Assembly (NCBI RefSeq): GCF_001975785.1
Contig: NZ_MSFI01000014.1
Location: 20,726-84,725 of the forward strand
DNA length: 64,000 bases
Direction: 5' to 3'
Source: Domibacillus epiphyticus
Lineage (GTDB): Bacteria > Bacillota > Bacilli > Bacillales > Domibacillaceae
Every line of letters begins with the position of its first letter. The first letter of the stretch is position 1. Under the pieces are notes generated by a model. It was not told where the DNA came from, did no database searches, and worked only from the letters and a program-made list of their open reading frames with translations. Shown piece after piece: positions 24,444-32,693 of the stretch. The position numbers and the translations under genes were made by a program.

Positions 24444-25949
24444 ATGGAAATTAAATCGATTGGCGCTGCTGTCAGTTCATTGACAGGTATGCGGCTTCGC
24501 ATTGTTCATTCAATATTGCACCATATTCATGCACGCGACTTAATTACTCTTAAAGCAAAAAGCCGGTTTTCAAAGGATGAAATGACCCCTTTTTTTCAGG
24601 CAATCGTAAAAGAAGCGGAAAAACAAAATGAACTGCCAAATTCAGAGCTGCAGCTGGATGTGTTCATTGCCTTATCGAAATTGTTAAAACTTCCTGCAGC
24701 GCGTTTAAACGAAATGGAAAGAGTAGCCTCAAGGTCAGATGAAATCGTTAACAAATGGTTTGAAAAGGCTGTGAAGAAAGATAAATACCTTTTTGAAAGA
24801 TGGGAGAATTCACTTTTATCAAATAAACTGGAATTTTTACTCCATAATGAAAATGTGCAGAGAATAGAACGTTTACTTAAAAATGAAAAAGCAGATGAAG
24901 GAAAAGAGCCCCTTTTATTCATTATCCAACGTTACTGGGAAGAAATGCCTGAGTATAAGCGGGTGCAAATTTTTGAGCATCTTCAAGTTAATCGAGAAGC
25001 ATCATTTAAGGGAATTGTTGAGGAAAAAGGGCTGGATTCTTTCCTTTTTGAAATGGGGACAAGAATGGGGCTGTCGATGTATGAAAATGTTGTTCTGCGC
25101 AGTATCGGTAATAATGTGCCTGACACTTACCCCGGATATATATGGACGCTTCATCCGAATTCTCTTTTTACAGCAGATGTGGCGCTGAAAAGTCTTGTTT
25201 CAGGAAGCTGGCTGGTACCTGCAGCAATGATGCTTATGTACATGCCGACAGAAGATGAAGTGAAGGATACCAATCCTGCTATTATTCCGAAAGAATGGAT
25301 GAAAAGAGAGGGAAACTACCGCGAGTTAATACGGCAAATCAATGAGGTAAAGCTAGATCAAAAGGAAGAAGAAAAGAACATTCATTTAATTCGACAGGAT
25401 CTTGAAAATGCCCTCAGTGCAGAAGAGAGAGCACGTTCAGTGTACAGGAACTTACGCGACCGTTTGATTGCCTTTTTAAAAACAGACTCAGCTCGTCCAT
25501 ATTTGGGTGATATTAGTGTGTCCAATACGCGTATTCGAGAAAAGCTGCTCCGGATTCAGTCTAAAATGGAGGCAAACCAATCAAAAAAAGGATTGTTGAA
25601 GTCCACCGGTGCTTGGCTGACAAATACGTATCTGCAAACAGAAAGAAACAGTCTGGAAAAGAAATTGCAAATCTCCTTTGAAAAAATGGCCGATGCTGTG
25701 ATGGAAAAATATCCATATTATGAAGCGGATTTAATTTCTGAAATGCAGGCTGCCTATTCTACAGCAAATGGCTGGCAGTTTGAAATTGAGCGGTTAAAGA
25801 AAAAAGAAGCGGAAATGGTCATTTCGTTGTCAGAAATGAAAAGCAAAGAGCTTAAACTGCGTCAAGAAGCCGCCGAATCTGCTTCCAGAACGCCTGGTTT
25901 AAAACAGCTTTGCACTGACAATGTACCTGAAAAGAGCCCTATTGCATAA
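24444..25949 (+). CDS. Large soluble protein of unknown function (501 aa)
   Basis: The ATG at 24,444 is preferred since GGAGCGG lies 7 nt upstream. Residues 1-230 are helical and charged. A more hydrophobic region near 235-280 (LVSGSWLVPAAMMLMYMP) follows. Residues 300-345 and 450-485 look like coiled coils (LDQKEEEKNIHLIRQDLENA, KKKEAEMVISLSEMKSKELK). I do not recognise a family; there is a weak overall resemblance to YaaW-like proteins that needs a profile search. It is monocistronic, with its own terminator. Confidence 0.6.
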   Translation: MEIKSIGAAVSSLTGMRLRIVHSILHHIHARDLITLKAKSRFSKDEMTPFFQAIVKEAEKQNELPNSELQLDVFIALSKLLKLPAARLNEMERVASRSDEIVNKWFEKAVKKDKYLFERWENSLLSNKLEFLLHNENVQRIERLLKNEKADEGKEPLLFIIQRYWEEMPEYKRVQIFEHLQVNREASFKGIVEEKGLDSFLFEMGTRMGLSMYENVVLRSIGNNVPDTYPGYIWTLHPNSLFTADVALKSLVSGSWLVPAAMMLMYMPTEDEVKDTNPAIIPKEWMKREGNYRELIRQINEVKLDQKEEEKNIHLIRQDLENALSAEERARSVYRNLRDRLIAFLKTDSARPYLGDISVSNTRIREKLLRIQSKMEANQSKKGLLKSTGAWLTNTYLQTERNSLEKKLQISFEKMADAVMEKYPYYEADLISEMQAAYSTANGWQFEIERLKKKEAEMVISLSEMKSKELKLRQEAAESASRTPGLKQLCTDNVPEKSPIA

Positions 25950-25968
25950 TGGGGCTCTTTTCTTTTGG
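25931..25968 (+). terminator. Terminator of the 501-aa gene
   Basis: AAAAGAGCCCTATT pairs with AATGGGGCTCTTTT (one G-T pair), overlapping the last codons. Confidence 0.75.
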
Positions 25969-26198
25969 TATGGTTTTTAGGTGTCTCATATGACATGTTG
26001 AGTATTCAGCAGCGTTCCCGTTTTCTTTTATCATGTATTAATGATACTTTGATTTTTACCGGGGTATACTGAAAAGCGGAAAGAAAAACGAAAATAGAGT
26101 GTTCACCCATCATTTAATGGCGGAATGAAATGATTTCGCTTGAAGTTTTTACGTGTCTTTTCTATGATAGATAAAGACGTTCAATGAAGGAGCTCATT

Positions 26199-26798
26199 AT
26201 GGTTAAACGACGTAAATTACGAAAAAAGGGAATAGATGCTTTACCATTGTTTTTTATTGTCATAGGGTTGTTTTTGCTGATTCTGTTTGCTCTTAGTGAC
26301 TCAACGACAAAACTGATTGAATCAAAGGACATTCCGGAAGAATTTATCCCGATTTATAAAAAGGCTGCGGATGAGTACGGGGTACCGTGGGAGCTTCTTG
26401 CTGCTCATCACCGTGTTGAAACCAAATTCTCTACAATGGATCCAATGATTTCACCTGTTGGTGCAGAGGGACCGATGCAGTTTATGCCATGTACATTTGT
26501 TGGATGGCAGCATCCGACTTGCAGTGGGCTCGGTAAAGGAGATATACCGGAAGAAGAAAAAATTGACCCCGAAGTGATTAAGAAATATGGTGGGTATGGT
26601 GTAGATGCAAATGGAGACGGCAAAGCGGACCCTTTCGATATTGAAGATGCGGTGTTCAGTGCAGCAAAATACTTACAGTCAAACGGTGCCGCAGATGGTG
26701 ACTTGGAGCGAGCTATTTTTGCCTATAATAAAAGCGATCAATACGTGTCGGATATACTATATTATGTAGATGAGTATTCAAAACAGGAAGAGGAATAA
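26199..26798 (+). CDS. Membrane-anchored lytic transglycosylase (199 aa)
   Basis: The ATG at 26,199 follows GAAGGAGC. Basic residues and one hydrophobic helix (LPLFFIVIGLFLLILFAL) anchor it outside the membrane. A soluble lytic transglycosylase (CwlT-type) domain follows: YGVPWELLAAHHRVETKF with the catalytic Glu, GAEGPMQFMPCTFVGW, DPFDIEDAVFSAAKYLQSNG and AIFAYNKSDQYVSDIL. It would cleave glycan strands of peptidoglycan. It lacks the NlpC/P60 domain of full CwlT. Confidence 0.88.
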   Translation: MVKRRKLRKKGIDALPLFFIVIGLFLLILFALSDSTTKLIESKDIPEEFIPIYKKAADEYGVPWELLAAHHRVETKFSTMDPMISPVGAEGPMQFMPCTFVGWQHPTCSGLGKGDIPEEEKIDPEVIKKYGGYGVDANGDGKADPFDIEDAVFSAAKYLQSNGAADGDLERAIFAYNKSDQYVSDILYYVDEYSKQEEE

Positions 26799-26835
26799 TA
26801 GCTGAAGTGGTTAATCAAAAGAATACCAAGCATAA

Positions 26836-26876
26836 AAAAGCGTATTTGCCAAACCTGGCAAATACGCTTTTTTTAT
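26836..26876. terminator. Terminator after the transglycosylase
   Basis: AAAAAGCGTATTTGCCA pairs with TGGCAAATACGCTTTTT. It is symmetric and could also have ended a leftward gene whose 3' end remains at 26,877-26,901. Confidence 0.8.
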
Positions 26877-26901
26877 TGTTCTTTTTTATTGTAGTAATTA
26901 A
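26877..26901. repeat. Left 25-nt direct repeat bounding the ATPase segment
   Basis: TGTTCTTTTTTATTGTAG (then TAATTAA) matches 31,157-31,181 at 24 of 25 positions. On the minus strand it encodes NYYNKKEQ and a stop, the same as the end of the 97-aa gene. Confidence 0.75.
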
Positions 26902-27358
26902 GAAGTAAGCCCGAACTAAAGGGGAATTTTTTCAGTTAATGATTGAATATGTTTTTGTTTGATGACAGTCCCTAAAATTCAGTAGAAGATTTATGCAACA
27001 ATGAAATAAATTCTTTTTCCACTTCCAGATCTAGCGGACAAATAAATTTTTTATAAGAATGTAAGTTTTTATTAATTATAGAAAGACAAAAACTGTCTCC
27101 GGTTTATTTATTATTTAGACAACAGCATAAAGCCTTTTTTAATAAAAAAGAAACAGTGTTTTTAGCATTAAATTATTTTTTTGGGCAACATTATACCTTG
27201 AAATTCTTTTGACAATTTTATGGAGAATGGGGGGGGAAAACCAATTTGGGTACATACGAGGTTGGTGAAGTTTTAACGATAGCGACGAGAATTAAGAGAA
27301 TTGAAAGTTGAACGAATGAATTTAGATGTTGAAGAATAAGTCTTAAGTCTATCGGAAG
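26902..27358. other. Gene-poor stretch before the P-type ATPase
   Basis: No solid gene is seen. It contains TTGACA at 27,209-27,214, an 8-G run at 27,229-27,236 and a short in-frame remnant (TYEVGEVLTIATRIKRIES) ending near 27,312 that recalls the start of a small regulator. Confidence 0.4.
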
Positions 27359-29971
27359 GTGATTACAATCATTGAATTTTACAGAAAATCAACAGATGAA
27401 GTATTGAGAACATTGGGAGTTACTAAAGATGGATTAAATGCTCACGATGTGGAGGGCAGACGAACTGAATTCGGTTTTAATGAGTTAGAGGAAGCCAAAC
27501 GGAGAAGCACCGTCCAGGTATTTTTTGGCCAGTTCAGAGATTTCTTGGTTATCATCCTGTTGGCAGCAGCCATCATTTCTGCTTTTTTAGGAAAATTTGA
27601 AAGTGCGATTGTTATCCTGGTTGTCGTTATTCTCAATGCAATCCTGGGTACGGTCCAGCATGTAAAGGCCGAGCAGTCGTTAAAAAGTCTTAAGGCTCTG
27701 TCTGCACCTACAGCAAAAGTATTAAGGGACGGACAAAAAATTGAGATACCATCGAGAGAAATAATCGTAGGGGATATCTTATTTCTAGACGCAGGCGATT
27801 ACGTCAGTGCCGATGGCAGAGTGATCGAGAATTACAGCTTACAGGTAAATGAGAGTTCCCTGACAGGTGAATCACTAAGTTCAAACAAGTCGACAGAACC
27901 GATTGACGAAGAGAATGTTCCACTTGGAGACAGGAATAATATGGTGTTTTCAGGGAGTTTTGTAACATATGGGAGAGCAGTTGTGTTAGTGACCCAAATT
28001 GGGATGAAAACAGAAATTGGCAAGATCGCCAATTTATTAGAGAGTGCCCAGGACAAAAAAACACCTTTGCAGCAGAATTTAGACAATTTCGGCAAAAAGC
28101 TGGCTATTGTTATCGTTGCCATATCGTTAATTATTTTTGCCCTTGATTTATTCAGAGGCCGTGAAATTGTTGACTCATTCATGTTCGCAGTGTCTCTAGC
28201 TGTTGCAGCCATCCCGGAAGCACTCAGCTCGATAGTAACAATTGTGCTGGCGTTTGGGACACAGAAAATGGCGAAGGAAAATGCCATTATCAGAAAGCTT
28301 CATGCAGTCGAAAGCTTGGGAAGCATATCAGTTATATGTTCTGATAAAACTGGAACGCTGACTAAAAATAAAATGACCGTTCAAAAGGTTTATGTCCTTG
28401 ATAGGGTGCTGGATTACAACAAGTTGGATCCAGATAATCCTGTGGAGAAGGATGTGATTTTAAAGTCGCTGCTGTGTAATGACGCAATCACCACAGAAGA
28501 AAAGGAAATTGGTGATCCAACTGAAATTGCCTTAGTTAACTTAGGGAAAGTCTATAACCTTGATGAACAAGCAATCAGGGACAATTATCCGAGGCTGCAG
28601 GAAATCCCATTTGATTCGGACAGGAAGCTGATGAGTACTGTCAACAGGTTTAACGACAATGTTTTCATGATTACAAAAGGAGCCCTGGATGTCCTTTTAT
28701 CGAGGGTTATAAAAATTGAAACTGCTAATGGTGTCAGAGATATTACAGATGAAGACAAGAACAATATCGAAAAAGTAAATCGGGATTTTTCAGTTCAGGG
28801 TTTAAGGGTGCTGGCATTTGCTTATAAGGAAATAGATGAAAATAAACAGGTAAACCTGGAGGATGAGAACAACTTGATCTTTGCAGGGCTGACAGCGATG
28901 ATGGATCCACCAAGGGAAGAATCCCGTGGGGCTGTGGAGAGCTGTATCAATGCAGGCATCAAACCAGTCATGATCACCGGGGATCATAGAATAACGGCAA
29001 GTGCGATTGCCGGACAAATTGGGATTTTAAAGGATGAAACGGAAGCAGTGGAGGGCTTTGAGCTTGAAAAATTAAGTGACGAAGAACTGAAAGACAAAGT
29101 TGAGAGTATTTCTGTATATGCGAGAGTATCGCCAGAACACAAGATTAGGATCGTCAGGGCATGGCAGGAAAAGGGGAACGTTGTCGCCATGACAGGGGAT
29201 GGAGTTAATGATGGCCCAGCGTTAAAACAGGCGGATATAGGGATTGCCATGGGGATAACTGGGACAGAGGTAGCAAAGGACGCTTCATCCATGGTGCTTA
29301 CAGATGATAATTTCTCGACGATTGTCAAAGCGATCGCCAACGGACGAAGCATATATGAAAACATCAGGAATTCGATAAGGTTTCTTCTAGCAGGAAATAC
29401 GGCAGGAATCTTGTCGGTTCTATATGCTTCAATTGGAGCTTTGCCCGTTCCCTTTGCGCCTGTCCATCTTTTATTCATTAACCTCCTTACCGACAGCCTG
29501 CCTGCAATAGCTATAGGGCTGGAGCCTCATAATAAAAATATCATGAAAGAAAAACCAAGGAATGTAAAGACGCCGTTATTAAACAAAAAGTTTGCGACCA
29601 GGGTCATCATTGAAGGCTTCCTAATCGCCATCGTCACACTTATTGCTTTTCATATAGGATTGTCGACAGGAGATGCTGGGACGGCAAGCACCATGGCATT
29701 TGCTACTCTATGCCTGGCCAGGTTGATGCATGGCTTTAATGCGAGATCGACGAAATCCCTTTTCAGAATCGGAATATTTACCAATAAATATGTATGGTAT
29801 GCGGTTATTCTGGGAATCGTTTTGCTTCACCTCGTCTTGATGGTTGATATGCTTAGGGACGTATTTGAAGTTGCGGTCCTAAGTTATGATCAGCTTTTGT
29901 ATATTTACGTTTTAGCCTTGATGCCCCTAATCATTATCCAGCTGTATAGATTATTTTTTGTCAGAAGTTGA
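27359..29971 (+). CDS. P2-type cation-transporting ATPase, probably calcium (870 aa)
   Basis: The start is uncertain. GTG at 27,359 overlaps the best ribosome binding site (GGAAGGTG); an ATC or ATT at 27,368/27,371 would have better spacing. Domains in order: N-terminal cation ATPase domain, actuator with LTGES, phosphorylation site CSDKTGTLT (Asp329), nucleotide-binding region, and hinge MTGDGVNDGPALKQADIGIA. Ten membrane helices are expected. The ion-binding helices AAIPEALSSIV and NLLTDSLPAIAIGLEP resemble calcium pumps, but manganese or sodium cannot be ruled out. It lies on the 4.3-kb repeat-bounded segment. Confidence 0.88.
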   Translation: MITIIEFYRKSTDEVLRTLGVTKDGLNAHDVEGRRTEFGFNELEEAKRRSTVQVFFGQFRDFLVIILLAAAIISAFLGKFESAIVILVVVILNAILGTVQHVKAEQSLKSLKALSAPTAKVLRDGQKIEIPSREIIVGDILFLDAGDYVSADGRVIENYSLQVNESSLTGESLSSNKSTEPIDEENVPLGDRNNMVFSGSFVTYGRAVVLVTQIGMKTEIGKIANLLESAQDKKTPLQQNLDNFGKKLAIVIVAISLIIFALDLFRGREIVDSFMFAVSLAVAAIPEALSSIVTIVLAFGTQKMAKENAIIRKLHAVESLGSISVICSDKTGTLTKNKMTVQKVYVLDRVLDYNKLDPDNPVEKDVILKSLLCNDAITTEEKEIGDPTEIALVNLGKVYNLDEQAIRDNYPRLQEIPFDSDRKLMSTVNRFNDNVFMITKGALDVLLSRVIKIETANGVRDITDEDKNNIEKVNRDFSVQGLRVLAFAYKEIDENKQVNLEDENNLIFAGLTAMMDPPREESRGAVESCINAGIKPVMITGDHRITASAIAGQIGILKDETEAVEGFELEKLSDEELKDKVESISVYARVSPEHKIRIVRAWQEKGNVVAMTGDGVNDGPALKQADIGIAMGITGTEVAKDASSMVLTDDNFSTIVKAIANGRSIYENIRNSIRFLLAGNTAGILSVLYASIGALPVPFAPVHLLFINLLTDSLPAIAIGLEPHNKNIMKEKPRNVKTPLLNKKFATRVIIEGFLIAIVTLIAFHIGLSTGDAGTASTMAFATLCLARLMHGFNARSTKSLFRIGIFTNKYVWYAVILGIVLLHLVLMVDMLRDVFEVAVLSYDQLLYIYVLALMPLIIIQLYRLFFVRS

Positions 29972-29980
29972 ACGTTTCTT

Positions 29981-30008
29981 TGCCCTCAGATGCATTATTT
30001 GGGGGCAA
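29981..30008 (+). terminator. Probable terminator of the ATPase gene
   Basis: TTGCCCTC and GGGGGCAA arms enclose a 12-nt loop, followed by a modest T-rich tail. Confidence 0.5.
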
Positions 30009-30210
30009 TTATTTGTTTAGCCCCTGTTCTTTGATAGCTTCCTAAATTTCCCGCATGTTCTCTAGCTGATCTGAATGAAGGGGTAACCGCTTTACCGTTC
30101 AATGAGTACCTTGTTATGGTATTATGACAGGGCTTTTAATGTGTAAAAATTTGTGACACTATAATATTGTGTTAATATAGTATCTACTGCACAGGAAAGG
30201 CGGACTAGAA

Positions 30211-30777
30211 ATGAAAGAAAGTTTTTTCCATTTAAAAAATGAAAATAATAGCGCACACATATTTTATAAATTTTCAGAAGAGGAAAATTACATCCAGAAT
30301 GTTACTTCTTATATTGTCGATGGAATCGAGCAAGGTGAGCACATTTTGTTCATAGAAAATGATCGATTATTCCTTTTGATATATAAGAGGCTTGAAGCAA
30401 CTTTAAAGCCAGATCAGCTAACTAAAATTCAGCATATTAACAACTTTAATTATTACTTTTCAAACGGTAGTTTCCATCCTCCGACTATATTTAATTATTT
30501 ATCTAAAATATTAGAATCGTACTCTGAAAACAATATTCCCTTCAGAATATGGGCTCATGTGGAGTGGGGAGAAAAATATGAAGTATTGAATATAATAAAA
30601 GAATTTGAAAATGAAGCTGACATTGCAGTAAATGAATTACAATTAATGTTAGTTTGTGCTTATGATGCAGAAAGAATACCCGATTCTCTTGAGGAGGCAT
30701 TGATGAAGTGCCACGAACATATCATGACAAATGATGAAATTCTTCCTTCTAATCTATACATAAATAAAAAGATATAA
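30211..30777 (+). CDS. MEDS-domain sensory protein (188 aa)
   Basis: An ATG follows GGAAAGGCGG. The sequence has the MEDS (DcmR-type sensory) pattern: HIFYKFSEEENYIQNVTSYI near residue 17, VDGIEQGEHILFIENDRL, a central FRIWAHVEWGEKYEVLN, and NELQLMLVCAYDAERIPDSL near the end. No kinase or DNA-binding domain is attached, so it is a stand-alone sensor or adaptor. It lies within the same repeat-bounded segment as the ATPase. Confidence 0.8.
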   Translation: MKESFFHLKNENNSAHIFYKFSEEENYIQNVTSYIVDGIEQGEHILFIENDRLFLLIYKRLEATLKPDQLTKIQHINNFNYYFSNGSFHPPTIFNYLSKILESYSENNIPFRIWAHVEWGEKYEVLNIIKEFENEADIAVNELQLMLVCAYDAERIPDSLEEALMKCHEHIMTNDEILPSNLYINKKI

Positions 30778-30811
30778 AATACATAATTTTTTCCGCAATT
30801 TTAGCTTTACA

Positions 30812-30846
30812 AGAGCGCCCTGTAAACATGATTCAGGGCTTTTTTG
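30812..30846 (+). terminator. Terminator of the MEDS gene
   Basis: GAGCGCCCTG, loop, CAGGGCTTTTTT: the stem is short but the T-run is strong. Confidence 0.6.
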
Positions 30847-31152
30847 CGTTTATTCAAAATGATGTCCTTTTTGCTAACTGAGCGTCACAAATGTCATTGA
30901 TACAGGCAATTCCATTACAACCACCTTTTCGGAACATTGGTGTTAATAAGATGTTCAAATATAAGAACGGATATTCCTGCAAGCAAAAGTAAAATCAAAA
31001 AAAAAAGAGCCCTATTAAGGACTCTAAACGTCCACCAATCGTCCCCCAAAATGATAGAGACTCTACTGGAGGATACAAAGCAGGAATTTGATCTGCTTCT
31101 TAAATACCTTCGTAAAACAAGGCTTTATTGGAAAATTTATGGTATTCTACAA
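30847..31152. other. Degenerate stretch before the right repeat
   Basis: A frame from 30,937 reads without stops but has poor composition and no ribosome binding site, and runs into the convergent 97-aa gene. I see no convincing gene here. Confidence 0.4.
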
Positions 31153-31446
31153 TCACTGTTCTTTTTTATTGTAGTAGTTAACAGCGTATTGGGCGCCTTC
31201 ATTAACCATTTTATTATCGGCGATATCCTCAGGATGAGGATTTCCTGCTTTGTGAATTGGAAATGCATCATCAGAAGGAGTTGTCTCACCGTTGAATTTT
31301 TGCTTCGCTTTCGTCATCCAGCCATCAAATTTTGAACGATTTTCATCTTTTGAAAGCCACCACGCGGCTGCACTTGCACCTACAAGCAGATATCCAAGAC
31401 CTCCGCTTTTTTGTATCGCACCTTTTTTATTTACATTCATATTCAT
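31153..31446 (-). CDS. Small protein with one membrane segment (97 aa)
   Basis: An ATG follows AAGGAGG on the minus strand. Residues 14-30 (SGGLGYLLVGASAAAWWLS) form a short hydrophobic helix; the rest is hydrophilic and ends EGAQYAVNYYNKKEQ. Proteins of this kind are seen in Bacillaceae, but the function is unknown. No terminator follows its stop. A copy of its last nine codons sits 4,280 bp away beside a perfect terminator. Confidence 0.7.
   Translation of the reverse strand: MNMNVNKKGAIQKSGGLGYLLVGASAAAWWLSKDENRSKFDGWMTKAKQKFNGETTPSDDAFPIHKAGNPHPEDIADNKMVNEGAQYAVNYYNKKEQ
31157..31181. repeat. Right 25-nt direct repeat bounding the ATPase segment
   Basis: It matches 26,877-26,901 at 24 of 25 positions and forms the 3' end of the intact 97-aa gene. 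Confidence 0.75.
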
Positions 31447-31601
31447 ATTTATCCTCCTTCATTTTGCCTTTAAAGGCATTTACTTAAAAATAGTTTACCC
31501 GCCCTTATAAATTCAAAACATTGGTAAATAAAAGAAATAGTTATTAAAAAACAAAAAAGGGTATACTAATAAAAATATGAATGGGGGAGGACTTGAATGA
31601 A

Positions 31602-32543
31602 ATGGAACATACATTCCACTCTTCGCAATGGAAATGGAAAGAGTTTGATATACATGCTGATTCTCAGGCAAAAGAGCTTGCCGAAAAACATATCACATGT
31701 AAAAGATGGGTAAAGGATGTAAAGACGAATCATACCAATTCGCTTGATATGTACACTGGAACACCGGGTGGGGAAATAATATGGGGGTCAATTGTTTATA
31801 AGCAGGATTTGGATGAAAAAGACAATAGCTGTGTCTTTCATTTTTATTTAACTCGTAATGAACTAATCACAGCCAATTTGGATTTAAAAGAACTTGAACA
31901 TGCTGATGGAAAAGAAATGAGAGGGAAAATGCACTTTTCAGAAACGTCTATTGAAGGGTTCCTTGTCCTTCTAGGAGAAATTATGGCGCATTTTTTAAAA
32001 GAAATCGACAAATTCGAAGTACGGCTTCGCGATTTATTATGGGATATAAGAGAGCGTAATAATACGAAAATTTTAGATAAAACAGCAAACACAGATCACG
32101 AGCTTTTGAACTGGAAAAACTTAATTATTCCTATGAAAGAAATACATATGGCTGTGGAAGAGGCATTTGGTGATGAAGTGTTGGAAGGACCGGAATATAA
32201 ACGTACGAAAAGGAGGATTTCACGCGCCAGCGAATTAATTCGTGAATACGAAGAGGAGATTAATGCTCTTTTAGATCTAGAAAATGTCGTTTCTTCTCAC
32301 CGCGGAAATGAAATTATGAAAACATTGACCGTCATTACAACGTTATTTACACCAGTCATGGCGCTGGGTGCAATCTGGGGAATGAATTTTAACCATATGC
32401 CTGAATTGGAATGGAAGTTTGGCTATTTATTTTCTGGTTTGCTCATTGCTGCTTGTACGTTTTTTCTTTACATTTTTTTGAAGAAAAAAGGGTGGATGGG
32501 TGATATTTTAGCCGTACGTACAAAGAAGTCGTTTTTTAAGTGA
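31602..32543 (+). CDS. CorA-family divalent metal ion transporter (313 aa)
   Basis: The ATG at 31,602 fits the GGGGGAGG site 11 nt upstream. A large cytosolic N-terminal domain ends in long helices (LIREYEEEINALLDLENVVS). Two C-terminal membrane helices follow, with the GMN selectivity motif in IWGMNFNHMPE and a basic tail. CorA proteins form pentameric channels for magnesium or cobalt. The gene is monocistronic. Confidence 0.9.
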   Translation: MEHTFHSSQWKWKEFDIHADSQAKELAEKHITCKRWVKDVKTNHTNSLDMYTGTPGGEIIWGSIVYKQDLDEKDNSCVFHFYLTRNELITANLDLKELEHADGKEMRGKMHFSETSIEGFLVLLGEIMAHFLKEIDKFEVRLRDLLWDIRERNNTKILDKTANTDHELLNWKNLIIPMKEIHMAVEEAFGDEVLEGPEYKRTKRRISRASELIREYEEEINALLDLENVVSSHRGNEIMKTLTVITTLFTPVMALGAIWGMNFNHMPELEWKFGYLFSGLLIAACTFFLYIFLKKKGWMGDILAVRTKKSFFK

Positions 32544-32693
32544 TTAGTTTTACTTATGGATGGTGATTAACTTCTTGATATTTACTTATATTGATCGTTG
32601 TAATAAGATAATAGGTGTGGAAAATTAGAACATAATGAAAGAACTAATTTTTCGGATGTCTTACATATTCATTATTTTAGAGGGGGAACCGAA

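Noticed and set aside
26408..26623. Leftward frame inside the transglycosylase
   Set aside because: Antisense shadow of a clear gene with conserved catalytic motifs.
27359..29971. ATPase as a magnesium importer of MgtA type
   Set aside because: The helix motifs (AAIPEALSSIV, NLLTDSLPAIA) and lack of an MgtA leader fit the calcium-pump group better.
30937..31335. 132-codon rightward frame after the MEDS gene
   Set aside because: It has no ribosome binding site, unusual composition, and its second half runs antisense through the well-supported 97-aa gene.
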